Shown: positions 28,917 through 41,170 of the stretch, piece by piece | Layout of the letters: the number at the start of each line of letters is the position of its first letter | How positions within the stretch are numbered: position 1 is the first letter of the stretch | Assembly: GCF_024171955.1 (NCBI RefSeq) | Contig: NZ_JAMTCS010000014.1 | Span: 62,001 to 126,000 of the forward strand | Length of the DNA stretch: 64,000 nucleotides | DNA from: Promicromonospora thailandica | Lineage (GTDB): Bacteria > Actinomycetota > Actinomycetes > Actinomycetales > Cellulomonadaceae | Direction of reading: 5' to 3' | Notes under the pieces: generated by a model | Database searches by the model: none | What the model was told of the DNA's origin: nothing | The model's input: the letters and a program-made list of their open reading frames with translations, nothing else | Position numbers and translations under genes: made by a program

Positions 28917-31712
28917 GTGGTGGTCTCGGAGCTGTCGACCCGGCTGGCCGCTGCGGTCCGGGCCGCCCGCACCGCGGCAGGCCGCGGCCTGCTCCAGCCT
29001 GCGGTCCAGGACGGGCCGCTCGACGCCGTCGCGTCCCCCACGGCCCTGCTCGACCCGGCGCGTGCCGTCGTGCCGTTCGTGGGCCGCGAGCGGGAGCTCG
29101 CCGAGCTGAGCGCCTGGGCGGGGAGCGACGCGCCGGTCAGCCTCCGGCTCGTGGTCGCGCCGGCAGGCTTCGGCAAGACGCGGCTCGCGCAGGAGCTCGG
29201 GGCGCGGATGACCGCCGCCGGCTGGACCGTCGTCCCCGTGCCGCGGGGCCGGGAGGCCGCCACGGTCCGTGCCCGCCCGCCCGGCGACGTCCTGTTCGTC
29301 GTCGACCACGCGGCCACCCGGCTCGGCCTGGACACGATGCTCGACGCGCTCGCCCGGCCCGCGCGCGGCCGCACCCGCGTGCTCATGCTCGCCCGGGTCG
29401 CCGGCGAGTGGCTGCGGCGGCTGCGCTGGAGCTCGGCGCTGTGGGAGCGGCTCGAGCGCGACGACGCCACGCAGGTCGCGCTCGACATGCGGCTGGGTCC
29501 CGCGCTGCCCGACGCGGTAGTGCTGGACGGCGCCGTCGAGGCGTTCGCCGCCCACCTGGGTGTGCCCAGTCCCGGCGTCGCCGCCGTGCGGCTGCTGGAC
29601 CCCGCGGGCGGCGCCCGCGTCTCCGACCTGCACGCGGGCGCCGCGCTGGCCGCCCTCGCCGCCGCCGGGGTGCGCGTGCCGGACGACGAGCCCAGCCCCG
29701 TGCGCGGCCTGCTCGCGGTGGCCGCGGACGCGTGGGCGCGCTCGGCGCACGCGGCCGGGCTGGACCTGGACCTCGACGAGGTCCAGGACGTGGTCGCGGC
29801 GGCCTGCCTCCTCGGGGTGGAGGACGCCGCGGGCGCGCGCGACGTGCTGCGCCGCGTGGTGCCCGGCCTGCCGGGACGCGCCGGTGCGCGCTGGCTGCTC
29901 GGACTGCCCACCACCGCGGCCGAGCTCGGGCCCGCCCCGGCCGGCCCGGACCGCCTCGGCGACCTGCTCGTGGTCGACCGCCTCGGCCGCTCGGTCGCGC
30001 TCGTCGGGTCGTGCACGTGGGGACTGTCGCGGAAGGTCGCGCTGCGTGTCGTGCGCGTCGCGCGGCGGCTCGAGGTCGAGCTGTCGGAGGTGCCGGGCGC
30101 CGCCGCGCTGGCCGCTGAGCTCCTGCGCCGCGCCACCGACTCCTACGGCGACGACCCGCGCGCGCTGCGCACGGCCTTCCTGCTCAAGCCGCGCTCGGTC
30201 GCCGACGCGTCGCCCGACGACGTGGACCGCGGTGAACGGTCGGTGGCCGCCGCGAAGGACGCCGTGGGCCGCGCCGAGGCGCTCGTCGACCTCGGCTCGT
30301 CGCTGCGGGACGTGGCCCGCCTGACCGAGGCGCTCGACGTGCTGGAGACGGGCGTGGCCGCCTGGCGCAAGATCGCGGCGGGGGACCCGGACCGGTACCG
30401 CACCGCGCTGGTCTCGGCGATCAACTCCTACGGGTCGGCGCACTGGCGCGCGGGGCACGCCCGCGAGGCGCTGGTCGCGCAGCGCGAGGCGGTCGAGCTG
30501 TGCCGGTCGGCACCCGAGCGCGACACGGGGTGGTGCCAGGCCGAGATGGCGCGCGTGCTGATCAGCCTGAACGTGGTGCTCAACGACGTCGGGACGCCCC
30601 AGGAGGAGGACGCCACCTTCGCGGAGCTGCTGCCCATCCTGCGCACCCTGGTGGACCGTGACCCACGGCAGTGGGCCACGTTCCTGACCACCGCGCTGTC
30701 CAACCGGTCGGTGACGCTGACCGAGAGTCGCCCGGAGGAGGCCCCGCCGTTCGCGCTGGAGGCCGTCGAGCTCAGCCGGCGCATGGTGCTCATGGCGCCC
30801 GAGCGGCACCGGTTCGAGCTGGGCTTCGCGCTGACCAACCTCGCCAACGCCTATGCCGCCCTCGGCCGGGACCGGGAGGCGATCGAGCCGCTCGGGGAGG
30901 CCGTCGCGCTGCGCCGCGAGCTGGCCCGGGAGAACCCCGCGGCGCACACCTGGACCCTCGCCTACAGCCTCGCCTCGCTGGGCGCCGTCCGGTCGCGGCT
31001 CGGCGACCTGGACGAGGCCGTCGCGCTGGAGCGCGAGGCCGTGCTGCTGCGCCGCACGCTCGCCCGCGAGCACCCGGCGCGGTACCGGCGGATGCTGGCG
31101 GCGTCCCTGTCGAACCTCGCCGTCACGCACTCGCGGGCGGGCGAGCCGGAGGAGGCCCTGCCCCTGGAGCGGGAAGCGGTGGCGATCCGGCGCAGCCTGG
31201 CCGAGGAGGGCCAGCCGGGGGAGGAGTACCTCGCGAGCTCGCTGTCCAACCTGGGGGTGCTGTACTCCGAGCTGGGCCGCCCCGCGGACGCGGTGGCGCC
31301 CACCGAGGAGGCCGTGGGCCAGCTGCGCCTGCTGGCGCGCCGCGACCCGGACCGGTTCGAGCCCGACCTCGCCGACGCGCTCCTGAACCTGGGCGCCGCC
31401 CTCCTGGACGCACGCCGTCCGCGCGAGAGCGTGCGGCCGACGGCGGAGGCCGTGCGGGTGCGCCGGGACCTCGCACGCCGCAGCCCCGACCGGCACCTGC
31501 CGGGCCTCGCGGCGGCCCTGTCCAACCTCGTCTCGGTGCACCTCGACCTCGAGGAGTGGGACGCGGCGGCGGAGCACGCGCAGGAGGTCGTGGACGTCCG
31601 CCGCCGGCTCGTCGACGGCTCCTACGCGCACGAGCAGGACCTGCTGCGCGCCCTTGACCTGCAGTCCCAGGTGCGCCGCTCCCGGATGTCGGGCGGTCGC
31701 GCGGTGCGGTGA
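28917..31712 (+). CDS. NTPase-TPR protein (STAND-like), paralogue 2
   Basis: About 931 aa, same architecture as the protein at 12785-15541: FVGRERELAELSAWA, Walker A APAGFGKTR (Lys87; the first Gly is Ala), Walker-B-like VLFVVDHAATRLGLD, then a helical region and about eight TPR-like repeats (roughly 440-900; for example LAREHPARYRRMLAASLSNL). No effector domain is recognised. It has about 45 extra N-terminal residues before the NTPase. GTG 28917 has GACTTT 6 nt upstream. A strong TTGACT at 28903-28908 overlaps the same spot. The gene lies 107 bp after sthA in the same direction and ends 105 bp before uvrA. Confidence 0.85.
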   Translation: MVVSELSTRLAAAVRAARTAAGRGLLQPAVQDGPLDAVASPTALLDPARAVVPFVGRERELAELSAWAGSDAPVSLRLVVAPAGFGKTRLAQELGARMTAAGWTVVPVPRGREAATVRARPPGDVLFVVDHAATRLGLDTMLDALARPARGRTRVLMLARVAGEWLRRLRWSSALWERLERDDATQVALDMRLGPALPDAVVLDGAVEAFAAHLGVPSPGVAAVRLLDPAGGARVSDLHAGAALAALAAAGVRVPDDEPSPVRGLLAVAADAWARSAHAAGLDLDLDEVQDVVAAACLLGVEDAAGARDVLRRVVPGLPGRAGARWLLGLPTTAAELGPAPAGPDRLGDLLVVDRLGRSVALVGSCTWGLSRKVALRVVRVARRLEVELSEVPGAAALAAELLRRATDSYGDDPRALRTAFLLKPRSVADASPDDVDRGERSVAAAKDAVGRAEALVDLGSSLRDVARLTEALDVLETGVAAWRKIAAGDPDRYRTALVSAINSYGSAHWRAGHAREALVAQREAVELCRSAPERDTGWCQAEMARVLISLNVVLNDVGTPQEEDATFAELLPILRTLVDRDPRQWATFLTTALSNRSVTLTESRPEEAPPFALEAVELSRRMVLMAPERHRFELGFALTNLANAYAALGRDREAIEPLGEAVALRRELARENPAAHTWTLAYSLASLGAVRSRLGDLDEAVALEREAVLLRRTLAREHPARYRRMLAASLSNLAVTHSRAGEPEEALPLEREAVAIRRSLAEEGQPGEEYLASSLSNLGVLYSELGRPADAVAPTEEAVGQLRLLARRDPDRFEPDLADALLNLGAALLDARRPRESVRPTAEAVRVRRDLARRSPDRHLPGLAAALSNLVSVHLDLEEWDAAAEHAQEVVDVRRRLVDGSYAHEQDLLRALDLQSQVRRSRMSGGRAVR

Positions 31713-31772
31713 CGCGGCGCCACGGCCGCGCCGGCGGCCGGACGACTGTGATGCGTCAGTCAGAATCAGTGA

Positions 31773-31788
31773 TAGAACAGGCGTGCGA
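31773..31788 (+). promoter_or_regulatory. LexA (SOS) box upstream of uvrA
   Basis: TAGAACAGGCGTGCGA matches 14 of 16 positions of the actinobacterial LexA consensus TCGAACRNRYGTTCGA (mismatches at positions 2 and 13). It overlaps the -35 region of the uvrA promoter whose -10 is TAGGAT at 31806-31811, so LexA binding would block initiation. Confidence 0.8.
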
Positions 31789-31805
31789 ATGTCAGTGGGC
31801 CGCCC

Positions 31806-31817
31806 TAGGATGCCTCT

Positions 31818-31820
<3 letters not shown>
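31806..31820 (+). promoter_or_regulatory. uvrA -10 box with leaderless start
   Basis: TAGGAT (31806-31811), 6 nt, then GTG 31818. Spacing puts the transcription start at the first base of the start codon. No Shine-Dalgarno is present. Confidence 0.7.
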
Positions 31821-34772
<2,952 letters not shown>

Positions 34773-34857
34773 CCCGGGCGGCAGGGTCACGCGCCGGTCA
34801 GCCGCCGGCACCGCGGCAGGCGTGGCTTCCGGGGCAGGGGGCACCTAGGGTGTTCCC

Positions 34858-35343
34858 ATGAGCGGAGCCACGCATGACTACGCCGTGACCGTGCGCTGGA
34901 CGGGCGCCGGGGAGACGGGCACCTCGTCGTACACGTCCTACTCCCGGGACCACGAGATCGACCTGCCGCACAAGCCGCCGCTGCCCGGTTCGGCCGACCC
35001 GGCGTTCCGTGGCGACCCGGCACGCAACAGCCCTGAGGAGCTCTTCGTGGCGAGCCTGAGCCAGTGCCACATGCTGTGGTTCCTGCACCTGGCGGCGGAG
35101 TCGGGCCTGGTCGTGCGCGAGTACACGGACGCGGCGACCGGCACCATGCGCGTGGAGTCGCGCGGCGAGGGCGCCTTCACGGACGTGACCCTGCACCCGA
35201 AGGTCGCCGTGGACGCCGGCGAGCTCGCCACCGACGAGCACCTGGCGGCACTGCACCACAAGGCCCACGCGATGTGCTTCATCGCGCGCTCCGTGAACTT
35301 CCCGGTCCGGGTCGAGCCCACGCCGCTGCACGTCGTCGCCTGA
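34858..35343 (+). CDS. OsmC/Ohr family peroxiredoxin-like protein
   Basis: About 161 aa. OsmC fold with the two conserved cysteines in LFVASLSQCHMLWFLHLA (about residue 71) and HKAHAMCFIARSVNFPV (about 141), and the N-terminal half ending in NSPEELFVASLSQC as in the YhfA/OsmC-like subgroup. The pair reduces organic hydroperoxides using a thiol donor. TAGGGT at 34846-34851 lies exactly 6 nt before ATG 34858, so leaderless. Sits between uvrA and uvrC; the link to oxidative DNA damage is contextual only. Confidence 0.92.
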   Translation: MSGATHDYAVTVRWTGAGETGTSSYTSYSRDHEIDLPHKPPLPGSADPAFRGDPARNSPEELFVASLSQCHMLWFLHLAAESGLVVREYTDAATGTMRVESRGEGAFTDVTLHPKVAVDAGELATDEHLAALHHKAHAMCFIARSVNFPVRVEPTPLHVVA

Positions 35344-35406
35344 CCCGCTGGTGCCGCCCCCGCCGGGCGGCACCGGCATGTCAGTGGCAGCGCTTAGGTT
35401 GGTGCC

Positions 35407-37383
35407 ATGGCGGATCCAGCTACCTACAGGCCCAAGGCGGGAGAGGTCCCGACGTCGCCCGGTGTCTACCGGTTCCGCGACGAGCACGGCCGCGTCATCT
35501 ACGTGGGCAAGGCCAAGAACCTGCGCCAGCGTCTGGCGAACTACTTCCAGGACGTGGCGCACCTGCACGAGCGCACGCAGCGGATGGTGACCACCGCCGC
35601 GTCGGTCGAGTGGACGGTGGTGGGCACCGAGGTCGAGGCGCTCGCGCTGGAGTTCACCTGGATCCAGCAGTACGACCCGCGGTTCAACGTGAAGTACCGG
35701 GACGACAAGTCGTACCCGTACCTGGCGGTGACCCTGGGGGAGGAGGTCCCGCGCGCCCAGGTGATGCGCGGAGCCAAGCGCAAGGGCACGCGCTACTTCG
35801 GGCCGTACGGGCACGCGTGGGCGATCCGCGAGACTCTCGACCTGCTGCTGCGGGTGTTCCCCATCCGTACCTGCTCGGCGGGCGTCTACAAGCGGGCGGG
35901 CCAGTCCGGCCGGCCGTGCCTGCTCGGGTACATCGACAAGTGCTCGGCACCGTGCGTCGGCCGGATCAGCGTCGAGGACCACCGGGCGCTCGTGCTCGAC
36001 TTCTGCGACTTCATGGCGGGCGACACGGCCAAGTTCGAGCGCCGCCTCACCAAGCGCATGCAGGAGGCGGCCGCCGAGATGGAGTACGAGCAGGCCGCCC
36101 GCCTGCGCGACGACATCGAGGCGCTGCGCCGCGCCACCGAGAAGAACGCCGTGGTGCTCGGCGACGCCACCGACGCCGACGTGTTCGCGCTCGTGGGTGA
36201 CGAGCTCGAGGCCGCGGTCCAGGTGTTCCACGTGCGCGGCGGGCGCATCCGCGGCCAGCGCGGCTGGGTGGTCGAGAAGGTCGAGGACATCAGCGACGCC
36301 GAGCTCGTCGAGCACCTGCTGCAGCAGGTGTACGGGTCGGCCGAGGAGACCGAGGGAGCCGAGGCGCGCGACGCCGTGCCGCGCGAGGTCCTCGTGCCCG
36401 TGCTCCCGCCCGACCTGGACCAGGTGGGCGCCTGGCTCAGCGGCCTGCGCGGCGCCCGCGTGGACGTGCGCGTGCCGCAGCGCGGCGACAAGAAGGAGCT
36501 TGCGGCCACGGTCCGCAAGAACGCCGAGCACGCGCTCATGCTGCACCGCACCCGGCGGGCAGGCGACCTCACCACGCGCAGCCAGGCGCTGCGCGAGATC
36601 CAGGAGGCGCTCGACCTGGAGTCGGCGCCGCTGCGCATCGAGTGCTACGACATCTCGCACACCCAGGGCACCTACCAGTCCGCGTCCATGGTCGTCTTCG
36701 AGGACGGGCTGCCGCGCAAGAGCGAGTACCGGTCGTTCAGCATCCGCGGCGCGGACGGCGACGGCGCCCGCGACGACACGGAGGCGATGCACGAGGTCAT
36801 CACGCGCCGGTTCCGGCGCTACCTGGCCGACCGGCTGCGGTCCAACGACGTCGAGATCTCGGCGGGCGACGACGGCGAGGACGACCCGGCCGGCACGCTG
36901 CCCGGCGGGGAGGTCGCCGCCGACGCCCCCCAGGAGAAGGGGCGGTTCGCCTACCCGCCGAGCCTCGTGGTCGTCGACGGCGGGCCGCCGCAGGTCGCCG
37001 CCGCGAAGCGCGCCATGGAGGAGCTCGGCATCACCGACGTGGCGCTGTGCGGCCTGGCCAAGCGGCTGGAGGAGGTGTGGGTCCCGGGGGAGGAGTACCC
37101 GGTGATCCTGCAGCGTTCCAGCGAGGGCCTGTACCTGCTGCAGCGCGTCCGCGACGAGGCGCACCGGTTCGCGATCACGCAGCACCGCAGGCGCCGCAGC
37201 AAGGGCATGACGGCCTCGGTGCTCGACGACGTGCCGGGGCTCGGCCCGGCCCGCAAGAAGATGCTCCTGACCCACTTCGGCTCGCTCAAGCGGCTGCGTG
37301 CGGCGAGCGTCGAGGAGATCGCGAGCGTGCGCGGGATGGGGGACAAGACGGCGCAGGCCGTCGTCGCCGCCCTGAACGCCTGA
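35407..37383 (+). CDS. uvrC: UvrABC system protein C (dual-incision nuclease)
   Basis: About 658 aa. N-terminal GIY-YIG nuclease for the 3' cut ([20 protein letters not shown]), a Cys-rich region ([30 protein letters not shown]), UVR domain [20 protein letters not shown] (about 225), RNase-H-like nuclease for the 5' cut ([34 protein letters not shown]) and C-terminal tandem HhH ([18 protein letters not shown]). TAGGTT at 35395-35400 stands 6 nt before ATG 35407; no Shine-Dalgarno. Confidence 0.98.
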   Translation: MADPATYRPKAGEVPTSPGVYRFRDEHGRVIYVGKAKNLRQRLANYFQDVAHLHERTQRMVTTAASVEWTVVGTEVEALALEFTWIQQYDPRFNVKYRDDKSYPYLAVTLGEEVPRAQVMRGAKRKGTRYFGPYGHAWAIRETLDLLLRVFPIRTCSAGVYKRAGQSGRPCLLGYIDKCSAPCVGRISVEDHRALVLDFCDFMAGDTAKFERRLTKRMQEAAAEMEYEQAARLRDDIEALRRATEKNAVVLGDATDADVFALVGDELEAAVQVFHVRGGRIRGQRGWVVEKVEDISDAELVEHLLQQVYGSAEETEGAEARDAVPREVLVPVLPPDLDQVGAWLSGLRGARVDVRVPQRGDKKELAATVRKNAEHALMLHRTRRAGDLTTRSQALREIQEALDLESAPLRIECYDISHTQGTYQSASMVVFEDGLPRKSEYRSFSIRGADGDGARDDTEAMHEVITRRFRRYLADRLRSNDVEISAGDDGEDDPAGTLPGGEVAADAPQEKGRFAYPPSLVVVDGGPPQVAAAKRAMEELGITDVALCGLAKRLEEVWVPGEEYPVILQRSSEGLYLLQRVRDEAHRFAITQHRRRRSKGMTASVLDDVPGLGPARKKMLLTHFGSLKRLRAASVEEIASVRGMGDKTAQAVVAALNA

Positions 37384-37401
37384 CGCTGGCATGCTGGTGC
37401 C

Positions 37402-38340
37402 ATGAGCAACACCGAGCCGTCACCGACCACCGCACCCGAGGGGATCGCCGAGGTGGACGCCGCCACGCACGGACCCGACCACAGCGAGCCGCAGGTGCTG
37501 GTGATCACCGGGATGTCAGGGGCCGGGCGCACGCGCGCCGCCGCCGTCCTGGAGGACCTCGACTGGTACGTGGTGGACAACCTGCCGCCCATGATGCTGG
37601 TGCCGCTGGTCGATCTCATGGCCAAGGGGTCGAGCATCGAGCGGGTCGCGGTCGTCGTGGACGTGCGCGGACGGGAGTTCTTCTCCGAGCTCGACAAGGT
37701 GCTCGTGCACATGACGGAGGCCGGCGTGGCCTACCGCATCCTGTTCCTGGACGCGAGCGACGAGGTGCTGGTGCGCCGCTTCGAGCAGGTGCGCCGCCCC
37801 CACCCGCTGCAGGGCGACGGGCGCATCCTCGACGGCATCGCCGAGGAACGGTCCGTGGTGGCCACCCTCGCCGCACGCGCCGACCTGCGCATCGACACGT
37901 CCGACCTGTCCGTGCACGACCTCTCGCGGGAGATCCGGACCTGGCTCGCGCACGACGGCGAGCAGCAGCTGCGCATCAACGTGATCTCGTTCGGGTTCAA
38001 GTACGGCATCCCTCTGGACGCGGACCACGTGGTGGACGTACGGTTCCTGGCCAACCCGTACTGGATCACCGAGCTGCGGCACCTGACCGGGCGTGACCAG
38101 CCGGTACGCGACTACGTCCTCGCCCGTCCGGGCGCCGTCGAGTTCGTGGACCGCTACGTCGACGCCCTGGCCCCGGTGCTCGCCGGCTACCTCAACGAGG
38201 AGAAGCGTTACGTGACCATCGCCGTGGGATGCACGGGCGGCAAGCACCGGTCCGTCGCCATATCGGACGCCATCGCGCAGCGGCTGCGCGCCCGCGGGCA
38301 GCTCGTCTCCGTCTCGGCACGCGACCTGGGCCGCGAATGA
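37402..38340 (+). CDS. rapZ: RNase adapter/nucleotide-binding protein RapZ (YvcJ)
   Basis: About 312 aa P-loop protein. N-terminal Walker A GMSGAGRTRAAAVLEDL (Arg in place of the usual Lys, as in actinobacterial members with GAGRS/T), Walker-B-like ERVAVVVDVRGREF, and C-terminal signature VTIAVGCTGGKHRSVAIS that binds RNA or UDP-GlcNAc in E. coli RapZ. In actinobacteria its targets are not settled. CATGCT at 37390-37395, 6 nt, ATG 37402: leaderless pattern. Followed by yvcK with ATGA overlap; rapZ-yvcK-whiA is a conserved Gram-positive trio. Confidence 0.96.
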   Translation: MSNTEPSPTTAPEGIAEVDAATHGPDHSEPQVLVITGMSGAGRTRAAAVLEDLDWYVVDNLPPMMLVPLVDLMAKGSSIERVAVVVDVRGREFFSELDKVLVHMTEAGVAYRILFLDASDEVLVRRFEQVRRPHPLQGDGRILDGIAEERSVVATLAARADLRIDTSDLSVHDLSREIRTWLAHDGEQQLRINVISFGFKYGIPLDADHVVDVRFLANPYWITELRHLTGRDQPVRDYVLARPGAVEFVDRYVDALAPVLAGYLNEEKRYVTIAVGCTGGKHRSVAISDAIAQRLRARGQLVSVSARDLGRE

Positions 38341-39347
38341 TCCCGCACCCGCCGGGAGCACCCGACGTCCCCGCCCCGGAGTGGAGCAAGAACCCGTCGG
38401 TCGTCGCGCTCGGCGGCGGGCACGGGCTGTCGGCCAGCCTGTCCGCGCTGCGCCTCATGTCGGACCGCCTCACCGCGGTCGTGACGGTGGCTGACGACGG
38501 CGGCTCCTCCGGCCGGCTGCGCGACGAGCTCGACGTGCTGCCCCCCGGTGACCTGCGGATGGCGCTCGCGGCGCTGTGCGACGACTCCGAGTGGGGCCGG
38601 ACGTGGAGCGCCATGCTGCAGCACCGGTTCTCGTCGTCGGGCGAGCTGGACAACCACGCCATGGGCAACCTGCTCATCGTGGCGCTGTGGGAGCTGCTGG
38701 GCGACCCGGTCGAGGGCCTGGACTGGGTGGGCCGCCTGCTCGGCGCCCGGGGCCGTGTGCTGCCCATGGCGTCGGTGCCCCTCGTGGTCGAGGCGGACGT
38801 GCGCCACGCCGTGGAGCCGGGGCAGCCCGAGCGGCCGCTGGAGACCGTGGTCGGGCAGAGCAGGGTGGCGGTCACGGAGGGGCGGATCGAGCAGCTGCGG
38901 CTGCTCCCCGCCGACCCGCCCGCCTCCCCGGAGGCGGTGCAGGCCGTGCTCGATGCCGACTGGGTGGTGCTGGGGCCGGGGTCCTGGTACTCGTCCGTGC
39001 TGGTGCACCTGCTCGTGCCCGAGCTCGCCGAGGCCCTGCACGCCACCAAGGCGCGCCGCTGCGTCACGCTGAACCTGTCCGCCGAGAACGGCGAGACCGC
39101 GGGCCTGACCGCCGTCGACCACCTGGAGGCGCTGCACAAGCATGCGCCCGGGCTGCGGATCGACGCCGTGCTGGCCGACCCGTCCGCCGTCGAGGACGTG
39201 GCCGCGCTGGAGGCCGCGGCCGCGTCCATGGGCGCGCGCGTCATCATGCGTCAGGTCCGCCGGGGCGACGACACCGCCCGGCACGACGGGCTGCGCCTCG
39301 CCGCTGCCTACCGCGACGTGTTCGAGGGCGTCTACGGCGACGTCTGA
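38337..39347 (+). CDS. yvcK: Gluconeogenesis/morphology factor YvcK (CofD-like)
   Basis: About 336 aa UDP-sugar binding protein of the CofD/YvcK family, needed for growth on gluconeogenic carbon and for cell-wall homeostasis in Bacillus and mycobacteria (CuvA). Nucleotide loop VVALGGGHGLSASLSALRL, metal region VTVADDGGSSGRLRDELDVL with PPGDLRMALAAL, SGELDNHAMGNLLIVAL, and VVLGPGSWYSSVLVHLLV. ATG 38337 overlaps the rapZ stop (ATGA), so it is translationally coupled. Confidence 0.96.
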   Translation: MIPHPPGAPDVPAPEWSKNPSVVALGGGHGLSASLSALRLMSDRLTAVVTVADDGGSSGRLRDELDVLPPGDLRMALAALCDDSEWGRTWSAMLQHRFSSSGELDNHAMGNLLIVALWELLGDPVEGLDWVGRLLGARGRVLPMASVPLVVEADVRHAVEPGQPERPLETVVGQSRVAVTEGRIEQLRLLPADPPASPEAVQAVLDADWVVLGPGSWYSSVLVHLLVPELAEALHATKARRCVTLNLSAENGETAGLTAVDHLEALHKHAPGLRIDAVLADPSAVEDVAALEAAAASMGARVIMRQVRRGDDTARHDGLRLAAAYRDVFEGVYGDV

Positions 39348-39380
39348 CCGTCCGCGATGCGAGACCTGGCCTCAGGACCG

Positions 39381-39409
39381 TTGACAGGCTCTGCCCCCGG
39401 CCGTAGTTT
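39381..39409 (+). promoter_or_regulatory. Near-consensus sigma-70-type promoter
   Basis: TTGACA (39381-39386), 17-bp spacer, TAGTTT (39404-39409). This is the best housekeeping-type promoter in the window and drives the small ORF, DUF1684 and flavin reductase genes. Confidence 0.8.
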
Positions 39410-39420
39410 TCCGCGCACCC

Positions 39421-39445
39421 AATTCCGATCAATCCGATCGGAATT
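39421..39445. promoter_or_regulatory. 25-bp palindromic operator candidate
   Basis: AATTCCGATC (39421-39430) is repeated perfectly inverted as GATCGGAATT (39436-39445) around AATCC. It starts about 5 nt after the predicted transcription start, the usual place for a repressor site (for example MarR/TetR/GntR type). It is strikingly AT-richer than its surroundings. Confidence 0.75.
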
Positions 39446-39465
39446 AGATCCGGAGGGAGGGCGGC

Positions 39466-39630
39466 ATGGCTCGAGCGAGGGGCCTCGTGACGCGAGCGGG
39501 CATGCGGACGAGCGCCACGACGGGGGTCTGGCACAGCCGGCCCCGGCGTCGGGGCCAGTGGTGCGGTCCAACAAATAGTGTGCCAAGCGCGCCGCGCCCA
39601 GCCCACGTCCACGGCAAGGACCGGACATGA
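39466..39630 (+). CDS. Possible 54-aa leader peptide / small ORF
   Basis: ATG 39466 is preceded by a strong GGAGGGAGGG (39452-39461), and the TGA overlaps the ATG of the DUF1684 gene (ATGA), so ribosomes finishing here could re-initiate there. The product is basic (MARARGLVTRAGMRTSATTG at the start; RPRRRG and one Cys inside) and matches no family I know. It has neither the Cys cluster of cysteine-attenuation leader peptides nor a membrane segment. It could be a coupling leader or chance. Confidence 0.4.
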   Translation: MARARGLVTRAGMRTSATTGVWHSRPRRRGQWCGPTNSVPSAPRPAHVHGKDRT

Positions 39631-40550
39631 CCGAGGCCCGCGCCACCGCCGACACCACCACCGACACCACCACCGACATCGCAACCACCGACGGCACGAC
39701 CCCAGCACCTGAGCCGATCGCACCGGAGCCGATCGCACCGGAGCCGCCCGAGCGCGAGCACGCCGCGTGGCGCGCCGCGCGCGAGCGTGAGCTTCGTGAG
39801 CCCCACGGCTGGCTCAGCCCGACGGCGCTCCTGTGGCCGACGGCGGAGCCCCGCCGCCTGCCCGGCGTCCCGGGGCAGTGGTGGGTCGCGGACGGGCGGC
39901 TGTACACGCGCCCGGTGCCGGGCGACACGAGCGTCCTGGCCGGCGGCCTGGTCGTGCGCGGCGGTCCGACCTCCGTCTCCGTGGCCGAGGGGCGCGGCCT
40001 GGTCCTCGGCACCTTCCTGCCGCCCGAGCGGTCCGGCGCGGCCGGCCCCGCCGAGCAGGAGGTGGCCGTCGAGGTGGTGCGGCGCACGGGCCGGTACGCG
40101 GTGCGCCTGCGGGACCCGCAGGCCCCGACGCGCACGGGCTTCACGGGGGTGCCGACGTTCGCGTACGACCCGGCCTGGGTGCTGGACGCGCCCGTGCGCT
40201 GGTACGACCGGCCCGTGCCCCTGACCGTCGGGGCCGCGCAGCCGCGCCTGGTGCACCGTGTCGAGGCCGTCGGCGAGGTGGAGGTGCGCCACGACCACGT
40301 GCTGCTCCTGACCGGCAGCCTCCTGGCCCCGCGGCTCCTGTTCACGGACGAGGCGGAGGGCGTGGCGCCGTGGCGGGTCGTGCGCGCCGGGGTGCCGGGC
40401 GAGATGCCGGCGGCGTCGGACACGCTGCGGCTCGATCTCAACCGGGCGACGAACCAGCCGTTCGTGTTCACGGCGTTCGGCACCTGCCCCGCGCCGGTGG
40501 CCGGCAACCATCTGCCGTTCCCCGTGACCGCGGGCGAGAGGCTGCCGTGA
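39627..40550 (+). CDS. DUF1684 domain-containing protein
   Basis: About 307 aa. After a low-complexity N-terminus (Thr/Asp repeats, then two copies of EPIAP, both from short DNA repeats) it has the DUF1684 core: REREHAAWRAARERELREPHGWLS-like start, WLSPTALLW, and the diagnostic end LRLDLNRATNQPFVFTAFG with CPAPVAGNHLPFPVTAGERL. The family is widespread and uncharacterised. Overlaps the flavin reductase gene by 4 bp (GTGA). The shared promoter and operator suggest an inducible two-gene unit. Confidence 0.85.
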   Translation: MTEARATADTTTDTTTDIATTDGTTPAPEPIAPEPIAPEPPEREHAAWRAARERELREPHGWLSPTALLWPTAEPRRLPGVPGQWWVADGRLYTRPVPGDTSVLAGGLVVRGGPTSVSVAEGRGLVLGTFLPPERSGAAGPAEQEVAVEVVRRTGRYAVRLRDPQAPTRTGFTGVPTFAYDPAWVLDAPVRWYDRPVPLTVGAAQPRLVHRVEAVGEVEVRHDHVLLLTGSLLAPRLLFTDEAEGVAPWRVVRAGVPGEMPAASDTLRLDLNRATNQPFVFTAFGTCPAPVAGNHLPFPVTAGERLP

Positions 40551-41086
40551 CCGCCGGAACGGCGGACCGCGGGCCGTCCGGCGGCCTCGTGGTGGTCAGC
40601 GGCAACCCGCGCGCCGGCTCCCGCACCCTGGGCGTCGCCGAGGCCGTGGCCCGGCGGCTGGCGCCGGCCCTGGGCCTGCCCGGAGACGCGGGGGAGACGG
40701 TCGATCTCGCGTCGCTGGCGCCGGAGGTGCTCACCGGGTCGGCGGCGGTGACCGCCGCCCGGGACCGGGTCGCGGGGGCGCGCGTCGTCGTCGTGGCCAC
40801 GCCCGTCTACAAGGCGTCCTACACGGGCCTGCTCAAGGCGTTCCTCGACGGGTACGGGCCGGACGCGCTGGCGGACGTCGTGGTCGTGCCCGTCGTGGTC
40901 TCCGCCGGCCCCGCGCATGCGCTGGCCGGCGAGGTGCACCTGCGTCCCGTGCTCGTCGAGCTCGGTGCGGTGGTGCCCGCCCGCACGTTCGCGGTCACCG
41001 AGGCACAGCTCGCCGACCTCGGGCCGGTGCTCGACGCGTGGGTCGACCGCTGGTCCGCGACCGTCGCCCGGGCGACCCCCGGGTGA
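40547..41086 (+). CDS. NADPH-dependent FMN reductase (SsuE/MsuE-like)
   Basis: About 179 aa flavodoxin-fold reductase. Phosphate-binding loop VVVSGNPRAGSRTLGVAEAV at the N-terminus and VVVATPVYKASYTGLLKAFLDGYG, the conserved TPVYKxSYTGxLK motif of SsuE/MsuE-type FMN reductases. These supply FMNH2 to two-component monooxygenases, often for sulfonate use, but no monooxygenase is in this window. GTG 40547 is within the DUF1684 stop (GTGA overlap). Confidence 0.9.
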   Translation: MTAGTADRGPSGGLVVVSGNPRAGSRTLGVAEAVARRLAPALGLPGDAGETVDLASLAPEVLTGSAAVTAARDRVAGARVVVVATPVYKASYTGLLKAFLDGYGPDALADVVVVPVVVSAGPAHALAGEVHLRPVLVELGAVVPARTFAVTEAQLADLGPVLDAWVDRWSATVARATPG

Positions 41087-41170
41087 TCCCTGCGACACGC
41101 CGGGACAAATACCCCGAGTTTCCGCGATTCCACCCGGTTGGTCGGGCGCTGACCATGGCAGGATGACGCC

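Noticed and set aside
39466-39630. Cysteine-responsive attenuator peptide upstream of a flavin reductase
   Set aside because: Only one Cys and no terminal Cys run, so the known leader-peptide mechanism does not fit.
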